A stretch of 64,000 nucleotides of DNA from DASRSS01 sp963799045 (GTDB taxonomy: Bacteria > Actinomycetota > Actinomycetes > Mycobacteriales > Jatrophihabitantaceae), in assembly GCA_963799045.1 (NCBI GenBank), contig CAWCVN010000001.1, positions 62,001 through 126,000 on the forward strand, given 5' to 3'. Under the pieces are notes generated by a model. That model saw nothing but the letters and a program-made list of their open reading frames with translations, was not told the DNA's origin and made no database searches. How positions within the stretch are numbered: position 1 is the first letter of the stretch; the number at the start of each line of letters is the position of its first letter. Position numbers and translations under genes: made by a program. Below are positions 17,232-25,608 of the stretch, piece by piece.

Positions 17232-18830
17232 CTAGCTACCTCCACCGTACGATCCTGGCCCACCGGGCCCAGGGTCGGAAGGTCCTCCGCCGGTCCCTCC
17301 CGTGCCGGCGGAGCCTCCCGACCCTGCCGACCCACCCGCGCCGCCCGTACCACCGGTCCCGCCGGTGCCTCCGGCGGGGACGTAGGTGAACTGGGTCGAG
17401 CCCGCCGAGCTGCCGTAGGTCGTCGTGACGACCACGGGATAGGTGCCGGCGGGCATCGCGGGCAGGGTGGCCTGGATCGTGTGGCTGGTCAGCGTCGTGA
17501 CGTTCGTCGCCGCCACACCGCCGACGGTCACCCCGGTCACGCTCACGAAGTCGTCGCCGGCGAGTGTCACGGCCGAGGCGGCCGCCTCCGGGCCGAAGCC
17601 GGGCGAGACCGCGGCCAGGTCGGGCGCGCCGATGTAGGTGAACCGCACCGTGTTCGACACCCCCCAGGCGCCGCCGATGCGGATGCGCGCCGGGCCGGCG
17701 GCGTGCGCGGGCAGCGTGATCTTGAGCCGGTGCGATGAGAGCGGCGTGAAGTCATAGCTCCGCACGCCGTCGACCAGCACCGTGGACACGTACCTCAGGC
17801 CCGTGCCGTAGGCGATGACGGTCGTCGGGTCCGACGCGGCGCCGCTGGTCACCGACAGCCTGCTCACGTGCGGAGCGGCACCCAGCCGGTGGCGGGTGAG
17901 TGCGCGGGTGGCCGCGTAGAAGGGACGCGGTGCCGGCGACAGCGTGGACGTACCGATGGTGTAGCCGGACTCGGGCGCCTGGATGATCTGGCCACCGCCG
18001 GTGTAGAGCTGCACGTGGTCGATCCCGCTCGCCTTGCCGTTGTACGAGTAGAAGATCAGGTCACCGGGCATCAGCTCGCTCGGCCTCGGGTGGAACCGGC
18101 CCGCCTGCCGGAACTGGGCCGCGGCGAAGTGCCCCATGCCCTTGTACGGCGCCCAGGCGTACAGCGCGAGCCCGGAGCAGTCGAAGCCCCAGATCCTGTT
18201 GTCGAACCAGCCGCCGCCGTCGCTTCTGACCCCGTACGTCGGCCCGAACGCGTTGCCTCCCGCGAAGGAGTACGACAGTCCGGTCCACGCCCCGGCACGC
18301 TGCACGGCGTTCCTGCCCATCGCGGGGGTCCAGTGGCCGACCCGCCGGACCGTCCGGACGGCCTTGAGCCGGGCGGCGCGCCGGCGGAACGTGTTCGAGT
18401 TGGCGATCGCCTGGGCGGCGGTCATCCCACAGTTGAGCTTGGTGGTGTGGATGTTCAGCGGCTGGTGGACCCAGGCGTAGTGAGCCTTCGGCGTCACGGG
18501 CGAGACCCCGGCGTCGGTCACGACGCGGACGGCGACCTTCGCCTTGCTGTGAGCGGGCACATGGGCGCGCACCCTGCTCGGCGACAGGACCTGGAAGTCG
18601 GCCTCGATCGAGCCGAAGACGACCCGGTGCGCGCCGTCGAGGTTCTGGCCGACGAGCGTGACGGTCGAACCACAGCTGGTGTCGCCACGGTACGAGCTCA
18701 GCGCGGTGATCTGCGGCAGCGTCGCCGCTGCGGCACCGGAGGGAGCAACGACGACCGCGCCGGCCAGCGTCATCGCGGTGACGGCTGCGCCGATACCTGC
18801 GTGCAGGCGAGTGGGTGGTGCGTGGAACAT
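17232..18830 (-). CDS. Secreted NlpC/P60 hydrolase with TIG (IPT) domains and Gly-rich tail
   Basis: A secreted protein of about 532 residues. A signal peptide ends near APSGAAAA, followed by one TIG/IPT immunoglobulin-like domain (about 40-120), an NlpC/P60 domain (about 175-305), two more TIG domains (about 320-400 and 405-485) and a Gly/Ser/Thr tail. The catalytic Cys is in GFDCSGLALYAW and the His in IDHVQLYTGGG. NlpC/P60 enzymes cleave peptidoglycan stem peptides, so a role in wall remodelling is likely. The TIG modules and tail may anchor it to the wall. I prefer the ATG at 18830, which gives a normal signal peptide; a GTG at 18866 would add 12 residues. Confidence 0.85.
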   Translation of the reverse strand: MFHAPPTRLHAGIGAAVTAMTLAGAVVVAPSGAAAATLPQITALSSYRGDTSCGSTVTLVGQNLDGAHRVVFGSIEADFQVLSPSRVRAHVPAHSKAKVAVRVVTDAGVSPVTPKAHYAWVHQPLNIHTTKLNCGMTAAQAIANSNTFRRRAARLKAVRTVRRVGHWTPAMGRNAVQRAGAWTGLSYSFAGGNAFGPTYGVRSDGGGWFDNRIWGFDCSGLALYAWAPYKGMGHFAAAQFRQAGRFHPRPSELMPGDLIFYSYNGKASGIDHVQLYTGGGQIIQAPESGYTIGTSTLSPAPRPFYAATRALTRHRLGAAPHVSRLSVTSGAASDPTTVIAYGTGLRYVSTVLVDGVRSYDFTPLSSHRLKITLPAHAAGPARIRIGGAWGVSNTVRFTYIGAPDLAAVSPGFGPEAAASAVTLAGDDFVSVTGVTVGGVAATNVTTLTSHTIQATLPAMPAGTYPVVVTTTYGSSAGSTQFTYVPAGGTGGTGGTGGAGGSAGSGGSAGTGGTGGGPSDPGPGGPGSYGGGS

Positions 18831-18956
18831 CCGTGCCAACCTTCGAACGGCCGCGCACGGCTCCACCCGCTACCTGTGCGCTCTCATGGCCCCGTCAAGA
18901 GGTTCGGCAGCTCGGCCCTGGCCTTGAGCCCCCACCCGCGATAATCATGGAATCGC

Positions 18957-19736
18957 TCAGGCGGCGGCGATGGCCGCGAGCAGCTGGGGCGCGGCGTCCG
19001 GCTGGCAGATCAGCAGGTCCGGTAGGTAGGGGTGCTCGCTGTTGTAGACCAGCGGCGAGCCGTCCACCCGCGAGGCGTGCAGCCCGGCGGCCTGCACCAC
19101 GCCCACCGGCGCCGCGGAGTCCCACTCCCACTGCCCGCCGGCGTGCACATAGGCCAGCGCGTCGCCGCGCAGCACCGCCATCGCCTTCGCGCCGGCCGAG
19201 CCCATCGGGCGCAGCTCGGCGCCGGCGGCCTCGGCCACCGCGGCTGCGAAGGCGGGCGGACGGCTGTCGCTGACCAGGATCACGCTCTCGGCCGACTCGG
19301 CGGCGCTCGCGGTGTCGCTGGCGTACACGGTCGCCAGCGCCGGCTGGGCGACCGCGGCGTCGGTGATGCCGCCGGCGGTGTCGCTGGCGGTAGTGTCGCT
19401 GGCGGTGGCACTGGCGCGCTGCCACAACGCCACGTGCACGGCCCAGTCGCGGCGTCCGGCCATCCCGTACTCGCGGGTGCCGTCGAGCGGGTCGATGATC
19501 CACACCCGGTCGGCGGACAGCCGCGCGGGGGAGTCCACCGACTCCTCGGACAGCACCGCGTCGCCGGGCCGGTGCTCGGCCAGCGCGGCGAGCAGCAGCG
19601 CGTTGGACTCGGCGTCGCCCCGCTTGCCGAGCTCCTTGCCGGTCAGGCCGCTGGTGCGCTGCAGCTCCAGCAGCAGCTCGCCGGCGCGCTGCGCGAGGTC
19701 GGCGGCGAGGCGGGCGTCGGAGCCGCCGCCGGTCAC
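18957..19736 (-). CDS. cysQ: 3'(2'),5'-bisphosphate nucleotidase CysQ
   Basis: A 259-residue inositol-phosphatase-fold enzyme that hydrolyses PAP (3'-phosphoadenosine-5'-phosphate), the inhibitory by-product of sulfotransfer. Metal-binding motifs are visible: LSEESVDS, then WIIDPLDGTREYG, and late WEWDSAAPVGVVQAAG. The GTG overlaps the cysNC stop (GTGA), so translation is coupled. An Ala/Ser/Asp/Thr-rich stretch near residue 115 is encoded by in-frame repeats at 19378-19407 and looks like a loop expansion. With cysD and cysNC, the operon makes PAPS and clears PAP. Confidence 0.93.
   Translation of the reverse strand: MTGGGSDARLAADLAQRAGELLLELQRTSGLTGKELGKRGDAESNALLLAALAEHRPGDAVLSEESVDSPARLSADRVWIIDPLDGTREYGMAGRRDWAVHVALWQRASATASDTTASDTAGGITDAAVAQPALATVYASDTASAAESAESVILVSDSRPPAFAAAVAEAAGAELRPMGSAGAKAMAVLRGDALAYVHAGGQWEWDSAAPVGVVQAAGLHASRVDGSPLVYNSEHPYLPDLLICQPDAAPQLLAAIAAA
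19378..19407. repeat. Two 15-base in-frame tandem repeats inside cysQ
   Basis: The unit GTGTCGCTGGCGGTA is repeated with one change; a third, diverged copy follows and a related 12-base piece lies near 19311. The repeats encode T-A-S-D-T-type residues on the minus strand. The length is a multiple of three, so copy-number change would keep the frame and only alter a loop. Confidence 0.7.
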
Positions 19737-21583
19737 TGCTCGATCCGATCGATGCGGTCGAGCACGACCGCCGCGAGTGCGGCCGCGTCGCCGTCGGTCG
19801 GGCGCAGCAGCAGGTCGGGAGACTGCGGCGCCTCGTACGGGTCGTCCACACCGGTGAACCCGGTGATCTCGCCCGCGCGGGCCTTGGCGTACATGCCCTT
19901 CGGGTCGCGCTGCTCGCAGATCTCCAGCGGGGTGTCCATGAACACCTCGACGAACGGCAGGCCGGCGTCGGCGTGCGCCGCCCTGGCCTTGTCGCGGTCG
20001 GCGCGGTAGGGGCTGACCAGCGACACGATCGCGACGACGCCCGCGTCGGCCAACAGCTTGGCGACCTCGCCGACCCGCCGGACGTTCTCGGCGCGGTCCT
20101 CGGCCGAGAAGCCGAGGTCGGCGTTCAGGCCGTGGCGCAGGTTGTCGCCGTCGAGCAGGTAGGCCGGACGGCCGGCGGCGACGAGCCGGCGCTCGAGTTC
20201 CACGGCGACCGTCGACTTGCCCGAGCCGGACAGGCCGGTCAGCCACACGGTGAGCCCGGACGTCGCGCGCTGCTCGCGCTCGACCGCGCCGCCGTGCCAG
20301 ACGACGTTCGACTCGCGCAGGCTCGGGCCGAGGATCATCCCGGCCGCGACCGTGTTGTTCGTGGCCTCGTCGACGAGGATGAAGCTGCCGGTCTCGCGGT
20401 TGCGCCGGTACGGGTCGAACTGCAGCGGCTGCTGGGTGCGCATCCGGATGCGGCCGATCTCGTTCAGGGACAGCTCGTCGGCGCTGTCGTCACGGTGCAG
20501 CGTGTTGATGTCGAGCCGGTAGTCCAGCTCCTTGATGCTGACGCGCGTGGACCGGGTCGTGTGGTGGACGGTGTACATCGTGCCGGGCTTGAGCGAGGAC
20601 CGCTCGTCCATCCACGCCACCATCGCGTCGATGTCCTGGCCTGAGTGCGGACGGTTCGCCGGGCGGCAGATCATGTCGCCTCGGGCGATGTCGATCTGGT
20701 CGGCCAGCTCCAGCACGACGGCCTGGTCGGCGAATCCCTCGTTCAGCTTCGCGCCGCCCGGGCCCCAGACCGCCTTGACCTCGGTCGAGAAGCCCGACGG
20801 CAGCACGGTGACCTCGTCGCCGGGGCGGAACACGCCGCCGGAGACCGTGCCCGCGTAGCCGCGGAAGTCGTGGAAGTCCTTCTGCTGCGGGCGGATCACG
20901 TACTGCACCGGGAACCGCGCGTCGATCAGGTTGCGGTCCGAGGCGACGTGCAGGTCCTCGAGGTGGTGCAGCAGCGAGGTCCCCTCGTACCAGGACATGT
21001 TCTCGCTGACCGTGACGACGTTGTCGCCCGCGAGCGCCGAGATCGGGATGAACGACAGGTCGTGCACCTCGAGCTTGGTGGCGAAGCGGCGGAAGTCGGC
21101 GCGGATCTCCTCGAAGCGCTCCTGCGAGTAGTCGACGAGGTCCATCTTGTTGATGCACATGACCAGGTGCGGGATGCCCAGCAGGCTGGCGAGGAACGCG
21201 TGCCGGCGCGACTGCTCCAACACGCCGTTGCGGGCGTCGATGAGGATCAGCGCCGCGTCCGCCGTCGACGCGCCGGTCACCATGTTCCGGGTGTACTGGA
21301 TGTGCCCCGGGGTGTCGGCGATGATGAACTTGCGCTTCGGAGTGGCGAAGTAGCGGTAGGCGACGTCGATCGTGATCCCCTGCTCGCGCTCGGCGCGCAG
21401 GCCGTCGGTGAGCAGCGCCAGGTCGGGCGCGGCCTGGCCGCGCGCGTGGCTGGTCGCCTCGACCGACTCGAGTTGGTCTTCGAAGATCGCCTTCGAGTCG
21501 AACAGCAGGCGGCCGATCAGCGTCGACTTGCCGTCGTCGACCGAGCCCGCGGTGGCGATACGCAGAAGCTGCGAGGGTGCCAT
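19733..21583 (-). CDS. cysNC: Bifunctional sulfate adenylyltransferase subunit 1 / APS kinase (CysNC)
   Basis: A 616-residue fusion. The N-terminal translational-GTPase part (CysN) has GSVDDGKST, DTPGHIQYTRNM and NKMDLVDY. It powers APS formation by CysD. The C-terminal APS kinase (from about residue 440) has GLSGSGKSTVAVELERRL and DGDNLRHGLNADLGFS and phosphorylates APS to PAPS. The ATG at 21583 shares its first base with the cysD stop codon, so the subunits are translationally coupled. Fusion of N and C is common in actinomycetes. An in-frame extension into cysD is a shadow. Confidence 0.96.
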   Translation of the reverse strand: MAPSQLLRIATAGSVDDGKSTLIGRLLFDSKAIFEDQLESVEATSHARGQAAPDLALLTDGLRAEREQGITIDVAYRYFATPKRKFIIADTPGHIQYTRNMVTGASTADAALILIDARNGVLEQSRRHAFLASLLGIPHLVMCINKMDLVDYSQERFEEIRADFRRFATKLEVHDLSFIPISALAGDNVVTVSENMSWYEGTSLLHHLEDLHVASDRNLIDARFPVQYVIRPQQKDFHDFRGYAGTVSGGVFRPGDEVTVLPSGFSTEVKAVWGPGGAKLNEGFADQAVVLELADQIDIARGDMICRPANRPHSGQDIDAMVAWMDERSSLKPGTMYTVHHTTRSTRVSIKELDYRLDINTLHRDDSADELSLNEIGRIRMRTQQPLQFDPYRRNRETGSFILVDEATNNTVAAGMILGPSLRESNVVWHGGAVEREQRATSGLTVWLTGLSGSGKSTVAVELERRLVAAGRPAYLLDGDNLRHGLNADLGFSAEDRAENVRRVGEVAKLLADAGVVAIVSLVSPYRADRDKARAAHADAGLPFVEVFMDTPLEICEQRDPKGMYAKARAGEITGFTGVDDPYEAPQSPDLLLRPTDGDAAALAAVVLDRIDRIEQ

Positions 21584-22494
21584 CAGAAGTACCCCTCCTT
21601 CTTGCGGTCTTCCATGCCCGCCTCGGAGATCCGGTCGTCGGCGCGCGTGGCGCCGCGCTCGGTGATCCGCGCGGCCGCGACCTCGGCGACGACCTCCTCG
21701 GCCGTGGCGGCCGCGGACTCCACGCAGCCGGTGCACGTCGCGTCGCCGATGGTGCGGAACCGGACCCGGGCGCTGAACGGGGTCTCTCCCGGCAGCTTCT
21801 GCAGGAAACGGGTGTCGGCGAGCAGCATGTTGTCGCGCTCGACCACCTGGCGCTCGTGCGCGTAGTACAGCGGGGGCAGTTCGATCTGCTCGGACAGGAT
21901 GTAGGACCAGATGTCCAGCTCGGTCCAGTTCGACAGCGGGAAGACGCGGATGTTCTCGCCCTTGCGGTGCCGTCCGTTGTACATGTGCCACAGCTCCGGG
22001 CGCTGGTTGCGCGGGTCCCACTGGCCGAACTCGTCGCGGAAGCTGAACACGCGCTCCTTGGCGCGTGCCTTCTCCTCGTCGCGGCGGGCGCCGCCGAAGA
22101 CCGCTCCGAAGTTGTTCTCGCGGATGCCGCGCAGCAGCGTGACGGTCTGCAGGCGGTTGCGGCTCGCGCGGGGCCCGGTGTCCTCGGCGACGCGGCCGGC
22201 GTCGATGTCGTCCTGCACGCTCGCCACCACCAGCCGCAGTCCCAGCCGCTCGACCGTCCGGTCGCGGAAGTCGATCACCTCGTCGAAGTTGTGCCCGGTG
22301 TCGACGTGCATCACGGGGAACGGAACGGGGGCGGGCCAGAACGCCTTCGTCGCGACATGCAGCATGACCACCGAGTCCTTGCCGCCGGAGAACAGCAATC
22401 CGGGGCGCTCGATCGTGGCCGCGACCTCGCGGAAGATGTGCACGGCCTCGGCCTCGAGCTTGTCGAGGTCGGTGAGTTCGTAGATTTCAGTCAT
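21583..22494 (-). CDS. cysD: Sulfate adenylyltransferase subunit 2 (CysD)
   Basis: A 303-residue PP-loop ATPase that, with CysN, adenylates sulfate to APS. The pyrophosphate-binding motif is LLFSGGKDSVVMLH, followed by VDTGHNFDEVI, the FGGARRDEEKARAKER basic segment and RVFPLSNWTELDIW. I use the ATG at 22494, where MTEIYELTDLDKLEAEA matches the family start; 40 further in-frame upstream residues look like leader. It begins the cysD-cysNC-cysQ operon, 133 bases after the IclR gene on the same strand. No sulfate transporter or PAPS reductase lies in the window. Confidence 0.96.
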   Translation of the reverse strand: MTEIYELTDLDKLEAEAVHIFREVAATIERPGLLFSGGKDSVVMLHVATKAFWPAPVPFPVMHVDTGHNFDEVIDFRDRTVERLGLRLVVASVQDDIDAGRVAEDTGPRASRNRLQTVTLLRGIRENNFGAVFGGARRDEEKARAKERVFSFRDEFGQWDPRNQRPELWHMYNGRHRKGENIRVFPLSNWTELDIWSYILSEQIELPPLYYAHERQVVERDNMLLADTRFLQKLPGETPFSARVRFRTIGDATCTGCVESAAATAEEVVAEVAAARITERGATRADDRISEAGMEDRKKEGYF

Positions 22495-22627
22495 CAATCG
22501 CCTCTGCGCAGTATCGGGCCCGGGCGCGGCGCAGACACCTCGTCCGGGTCGCACCCAGTCTGCCTTGCCGGCCGCCGGAATCGACAATCGGGGCGCGGTG
22601 CGGCCTGGAGTCATGGGTGTGCAGCCG

Positions 22628-23521
22628 TCACGACGGCCTCCTTCCGCCGACCTCGGCCGTCACCGCATCGGCGACGGCGACCAGCGCCCGGCCTCGCCGG
22701 GCGATCCCGGCTCCGGTGATCGCGGCGTCCACGCCGAGGGTCAACACCAGCTCCTGACGGCCGTCCCCGTCGAAGGTCGGGGCCGCGATCAGGCTCACCG
22801 GGTGCGTGCCCCGAGCGGACAGGTCTGCGCCCAGGTACACCCGCTCGCCCAGCGTGGAGGCGAGCTCGCCGACCAACTCGCGCACCTCGGCCGGGAGGTC
22901 GTAGGCGGCCACGCCGGCCATCAGCGAGTACAGCCGCCGGCCCCGGTCGGTCAGCCCCTCCACCAGGTAGCCGCGCTGGCGGCATTCGGCCGTCACCGCA
23001 CGCAGGTGGTCGTGGTCGAGGCGTACCGGCAGGGTCGGCGGGGTGCGCAGCCACCGCTCGAGCGCCTCGTCGCTGTCCCACAGCACGTACATCAGCCCGA
23101 CGGGCGGCGCGAAGGGGTAGCGCTGCCCGGTCCACGCGCGGTCCGGCCGGTCGCCGGGGCCAGTGCCGACCAGCACCATGACCTCGCCGCCGACCACGGC
23201 GGAGGCGGTGCAGGCCGCGCCGTAGCGCTGGCTGAGCTCGCTCAGCCGACGGCCGGCGACGTCGGCCGCCGCGAAGTTGCGCCGGGCGACCGCCCCGGCC
23301 GCGATGAGGGCCGGGCCCAGGGCGTAGGTCTTGTCCTCCGGGTCGCAGACCAGGTAACCCGCGTCGACGAGCGAGCCGACGATGCCCAGGCAGGTCGGCT
23401 TGGCCAGGCCGGTGGCCCGGGCGAGTTCGGACAGCCCGAGCCGCGCGCCGCCGTGGGTCACGAAGTGATCGAGCAGCGCGACGATCCGCTGGGTCGGTGG
23501 GGACCGACGGGCCGAAGTCAT
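22628..23521 (-). CDS. IclR-family transcriptional regulator
   Basis: A 297-residue regulator with an N-terminal winged helix-turn-helix (RIVALLDHF, then LGLSELARATGLAKPTCLGI) and a C-terminal IclR effector-binding domain (from about residue 85). IclR proteins bind small acids and often control the neighbouring catabolic operon. It is divergent from the DUF1214-SDR-sulfotransferase genes and upstream of cysD on its own strand. It could therefore govern either unit, and the palindrome at 23532 is a candidate site. Effector unknown. Confidence 0.9.
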   Translation of the reverse strand: MTSARRSPPTQRIVALLDHFVTHGGARLGLSELARATGLAKPTCLGIVGSLVDAGYLVCDPEDKTYALGPALIAAGAVARRNFAAADVAGRRLSELSQRYGAACTASAVVGGEVMVLVGTGPGDRPDRAWTGQRYPFAPPVGLMYVLWDSDEALERWLRTPPTLPVRLDHDHLRAVTAECRQRGYLVEGLTDRGRRLYSLMAGVAAYDLPAEVRELVGELASTLGERVYLGADLSARGTHPVSLIAAPTFDGDGRQELVLTLGVDAAITGAGIARRGRALVAVADAVTAEVGGRRPS

Positions 23522-23531
23522 TGACGGCAGG

Positions 23532-23547
23532 CTAGAACAGGTTCTAG
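23532..23547. promoter_or_regulatory. 16-base palindrome resembling a KstR box
   Basis: CTAGAACAGGTTCTAG has perfect 7-base arms around AG and lies 11 bases upstream of the IclR start, in the divergent promoter region. The core TNNAACNNGTTNNA matches the published mycobacterial KstR consensus for cholesterol-catabolism genes. An IclR-type factor could use it instead. It is the longest palindrome in this gap. Confidence 0.5.
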
Positions 23548-23624
23548 GTTATGGCAACGAACATGGACCAGCACGGTTCATATTTGTACCAGGTTGCATC
23601 TTCGCCAGGCAGGAGGCGGTGCCC

Positions 23625-24803
23625 GTGCTCACCAAGCCACTCGCGGACGCGATCGTCGAGGCCGAGCAGCTGATCACCTCGGCGCCGCACGTGCGTACCG
23701 AGCAGGACCTGGCCGAGGGCTATGACTACCTCGCCGGGATGATCCGCCAGGCGCTCTCGTCGGCGTGGTCGTTCGACAAGCATTCCGACATCGACTTCCC
23801 GTACTTCATCCGCTCGGCCACCCCGTACACCAAGGTCGGGTTGGACAACCCCGACACGCTCTACTGGAGCGCGCGCATCCGCGAGGACGCCGAGTACGTC
23901 GTCACCGGTCGCCGCGGCGAGACGACGGACCTGAGCTTCCAGATCCTCAACGGCGACTACACGCCCGCCGACGTTCCCGACAGCCTCTCGGCCTTCGACG
24001 ACCGCGAGATCCAACTCGCGGCGGACGGCAGCTTCGAGCTGCGCTTCGGGCCCGCGAAGCCCGATGCCGGCCCCAACTACTTCGCCCTCGGCCCGCGCGC
24101 GGCGATGCTGCTGGTGCGCGAGGTGTTCAGTGACTGGAGCGCCACGCCCGGCACGATCCGCATCGAGCGGGTCGGCGGCATCGGGGAATCACCCGGGCCG
24201 CGCCCGGCCGAGCTCACCGAGAAGCGGATGAACGCCGCCGCGAAGACCGTCGTCGGGCAGATCAAGACGTTCCTGCAGTTCCCGGAGTGGTTCTACCTGA
24301 AGCTGCCGGTGAACACGATGACCGAACCCCGGCACACGCCGGGCGGCCTGGCGACCCAGTACTCCTCGGTCGGCCATTACGAGCTGGGGGAGGACCGCGC
24401 GCTGGTCGTGACGGTGCCGGTGTCCGAGGCGCCCTATCAGGGCTTCCAGCTGGGGTCGATGTGGTACATCTCGATGGACTTCGTCAACCACCAGACGTCG
24501 CTGAACACCCACCAGGCGCGGCACGACCCCGACGGGAAGATCCGCTTCGTCGTCAGTGAGCGCAATCCGGGCCTGGCGAACTGGCTGGAGTGCACCGGCC
24601 ACGAGCGTGGCTACCTGCAGATCCGCTGGCAGCGCACGTCGCGTGAGTACACCCCGGCCGACGGGCCGGTCGTCGAGGAGGTCGCTGTGGCTGATCTGCC
24701 GAAGGTGTTGCCGTATTACGCGGACAACCAAGTGACGCCGGAGCAGTGGCGCGAGCGCATCGCCGCGCGCCAGCGCGCTGTGGCCGATCGGATGCTCGGA
24801 TGA
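23625..24803 (+). CDS. DUF1214-containing protein
   Basis: A protein of about 392 residues with a C-terminal DUF1214-type region (GLATQYSSVGHYELGEDRALVVT, WYISMDFVNHQTSLN, LECTGHERGYLQIRWQR). The N-terminal half is a helical region, with no signal peptide or catalytic motif I recognise. AGGAGG at 23611 sits eight bases before the GTG at 23625, which I prefer over the GTG at 23619. It overlaps the next gene by ATGA, so the two are translationally coupled. Relatives are frequent near steroid and aromatic catabolic genes of mycobacteria, with no proven activity. Confidence 0.75.
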   Translation: MLTKPLADAIVEAEQLITSAPHVRTEQDLAEGYDYLAGMIRQALSSAWSFDKHSDIDFPYFIRSATPYTKVGLDNPDTLYWSARIREDAEYVVTGRRGETTDLSFQILNGDYTPADVPDSLSAFDDREIQLAADGSFELRFGPAKPDAGPNYFALGPRAAMLLVREVFSDWSATPGTIRIERVGGIGESPGPRPAELTEKRMNAAAKTVVGQIKTFLQFPEWFYLKLPVNTMTEPRHTPGGLATQYSSVGHYELGEDRALVVTVPVSEAPYQGFQLGSMWYISMDFVNHQTSLNTHQARHDPDGKIRFVVSERNPGLANWLECTGHERGYLQIRWQRTSREYTPADGPVVEEVAVADLPKVLPYYADNQVTPEQWRERIAARQRAVADRMLG

Positions 24804-25600
24804 CTACCAACGGAACGGCTGCGGAGGTGCTCGCCGGGAAGGTCGCCGTCGTCTCGGGCGTCGGCCCCGGGCTGGGCAAGGCGATCGCCGAGCAGTTCGC
24901 CAAGGCCGGCGCGGACCTGGTGCTCGCCTCGCGGACCGAGTCGCGGTTGCAGGAGGTCGCCGACGACGTTCGCCGGATCGGGCGCAAGGCCCTGGTCGTG
25001 CCGACCGACATCAACGACGACGCCGCGGCGCAGAACCTGGTCGACGCGACCCTCGCCGAGTACGGCCGGATCGACTCGCTGATCAGCAACGCGTTCGCGA
25101 TCCCGCCGCTCGGCCCGTTGCAGTCTGTCGACTTCGACCAGGCCCGCGCCGGCTTCGAGACCAACGTGTTCGCGGCGCTGCGCCTCACCCGGCTGTTCGT
25201 GCCCGCGCTCGCCGAGTCGCGCGGCAACGTCGTGATGATCAACTCGTCGGTGTTGCGGCACTCGTCGATGCCGTACGGGGCATACAAGATGACCAAGGCG
25301 TCCCTGCTCGCGCTCGCGCAGAGCCTGGCGACCGAGCTCGGCCCGAAGGGCATCCGGGTCAACTCCGTCGCGCCGGGCTGGATCTGGGCCGACACGCTGC
25401 AGAGTTACTTCGACTATCTGGCCGGCAAACGCGGCGTCGAGCCGAAGGTCGTCTACGACGAGATCGCGGACACGATCGACCTGCGCCGGCTGCCGGTGCC
25501 GGACGAGATCGCCGACGCGGTGGTGTTCATGGCCTCCGACCTCGCGCGCGGCATCACCGGGCACTGCCTCGACGTCAACTGCGGCGAGTACCACCACTAG
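24800..25600 (+). CDS. Short-chain dehydrogenase/reductase
   Basis: A 266-residue classical SDR. The cofactor motif is VSGVGPGLGKAIA, a modified NAG-like motif is ISNAFA, the catalytic Ser is in MINSSVLRH, and Tyr-x3-Lys is YKMTK. The C-terminal NSVAPGWIWADTL is typical. Arg in LASRTESR after strand two hints at NADP, but this is weak. It likely interconverts a hydroxyl and a ketone on the molecule handled by its neighbours. It overlaps the DUF1214 gene by four bases and lies eight bases before the sulfotransferase, so the three form one operon. Confidence 0.92.
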   Translation: MTTNGTAAEVLAGKVAVVSGVGPGLGKAIAEQFAKAGADLVLASRTESRLQEVADDVRRIGRKALVVPTDINDDAAAQNLVDATLAEYGRIDSLISNAFAIPPLGPLQSVDFDQARAGFETNVFAALRLTRLFVPALAESRGNVVMINSSVLRHSSMPYGAYKMTKASLLALAQSLATELGPKGIRVNSVAPGWIWADTLQSYFDYLAGKRGVEPKVVYDEIADTIDLRRLPVPDEIADAVVFMASDLARGITGHCLDVNCGEYHH

Positions 25601-25608
25601 GCACCCGA

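Noticed and set aside
18831..18956. A c-di-AMP (ydaO-type) riboswitch before the NlpC/P60 gene
   Set aside because: Such genes often have one, but the 126-base gap is short and I could not find the conserved core.
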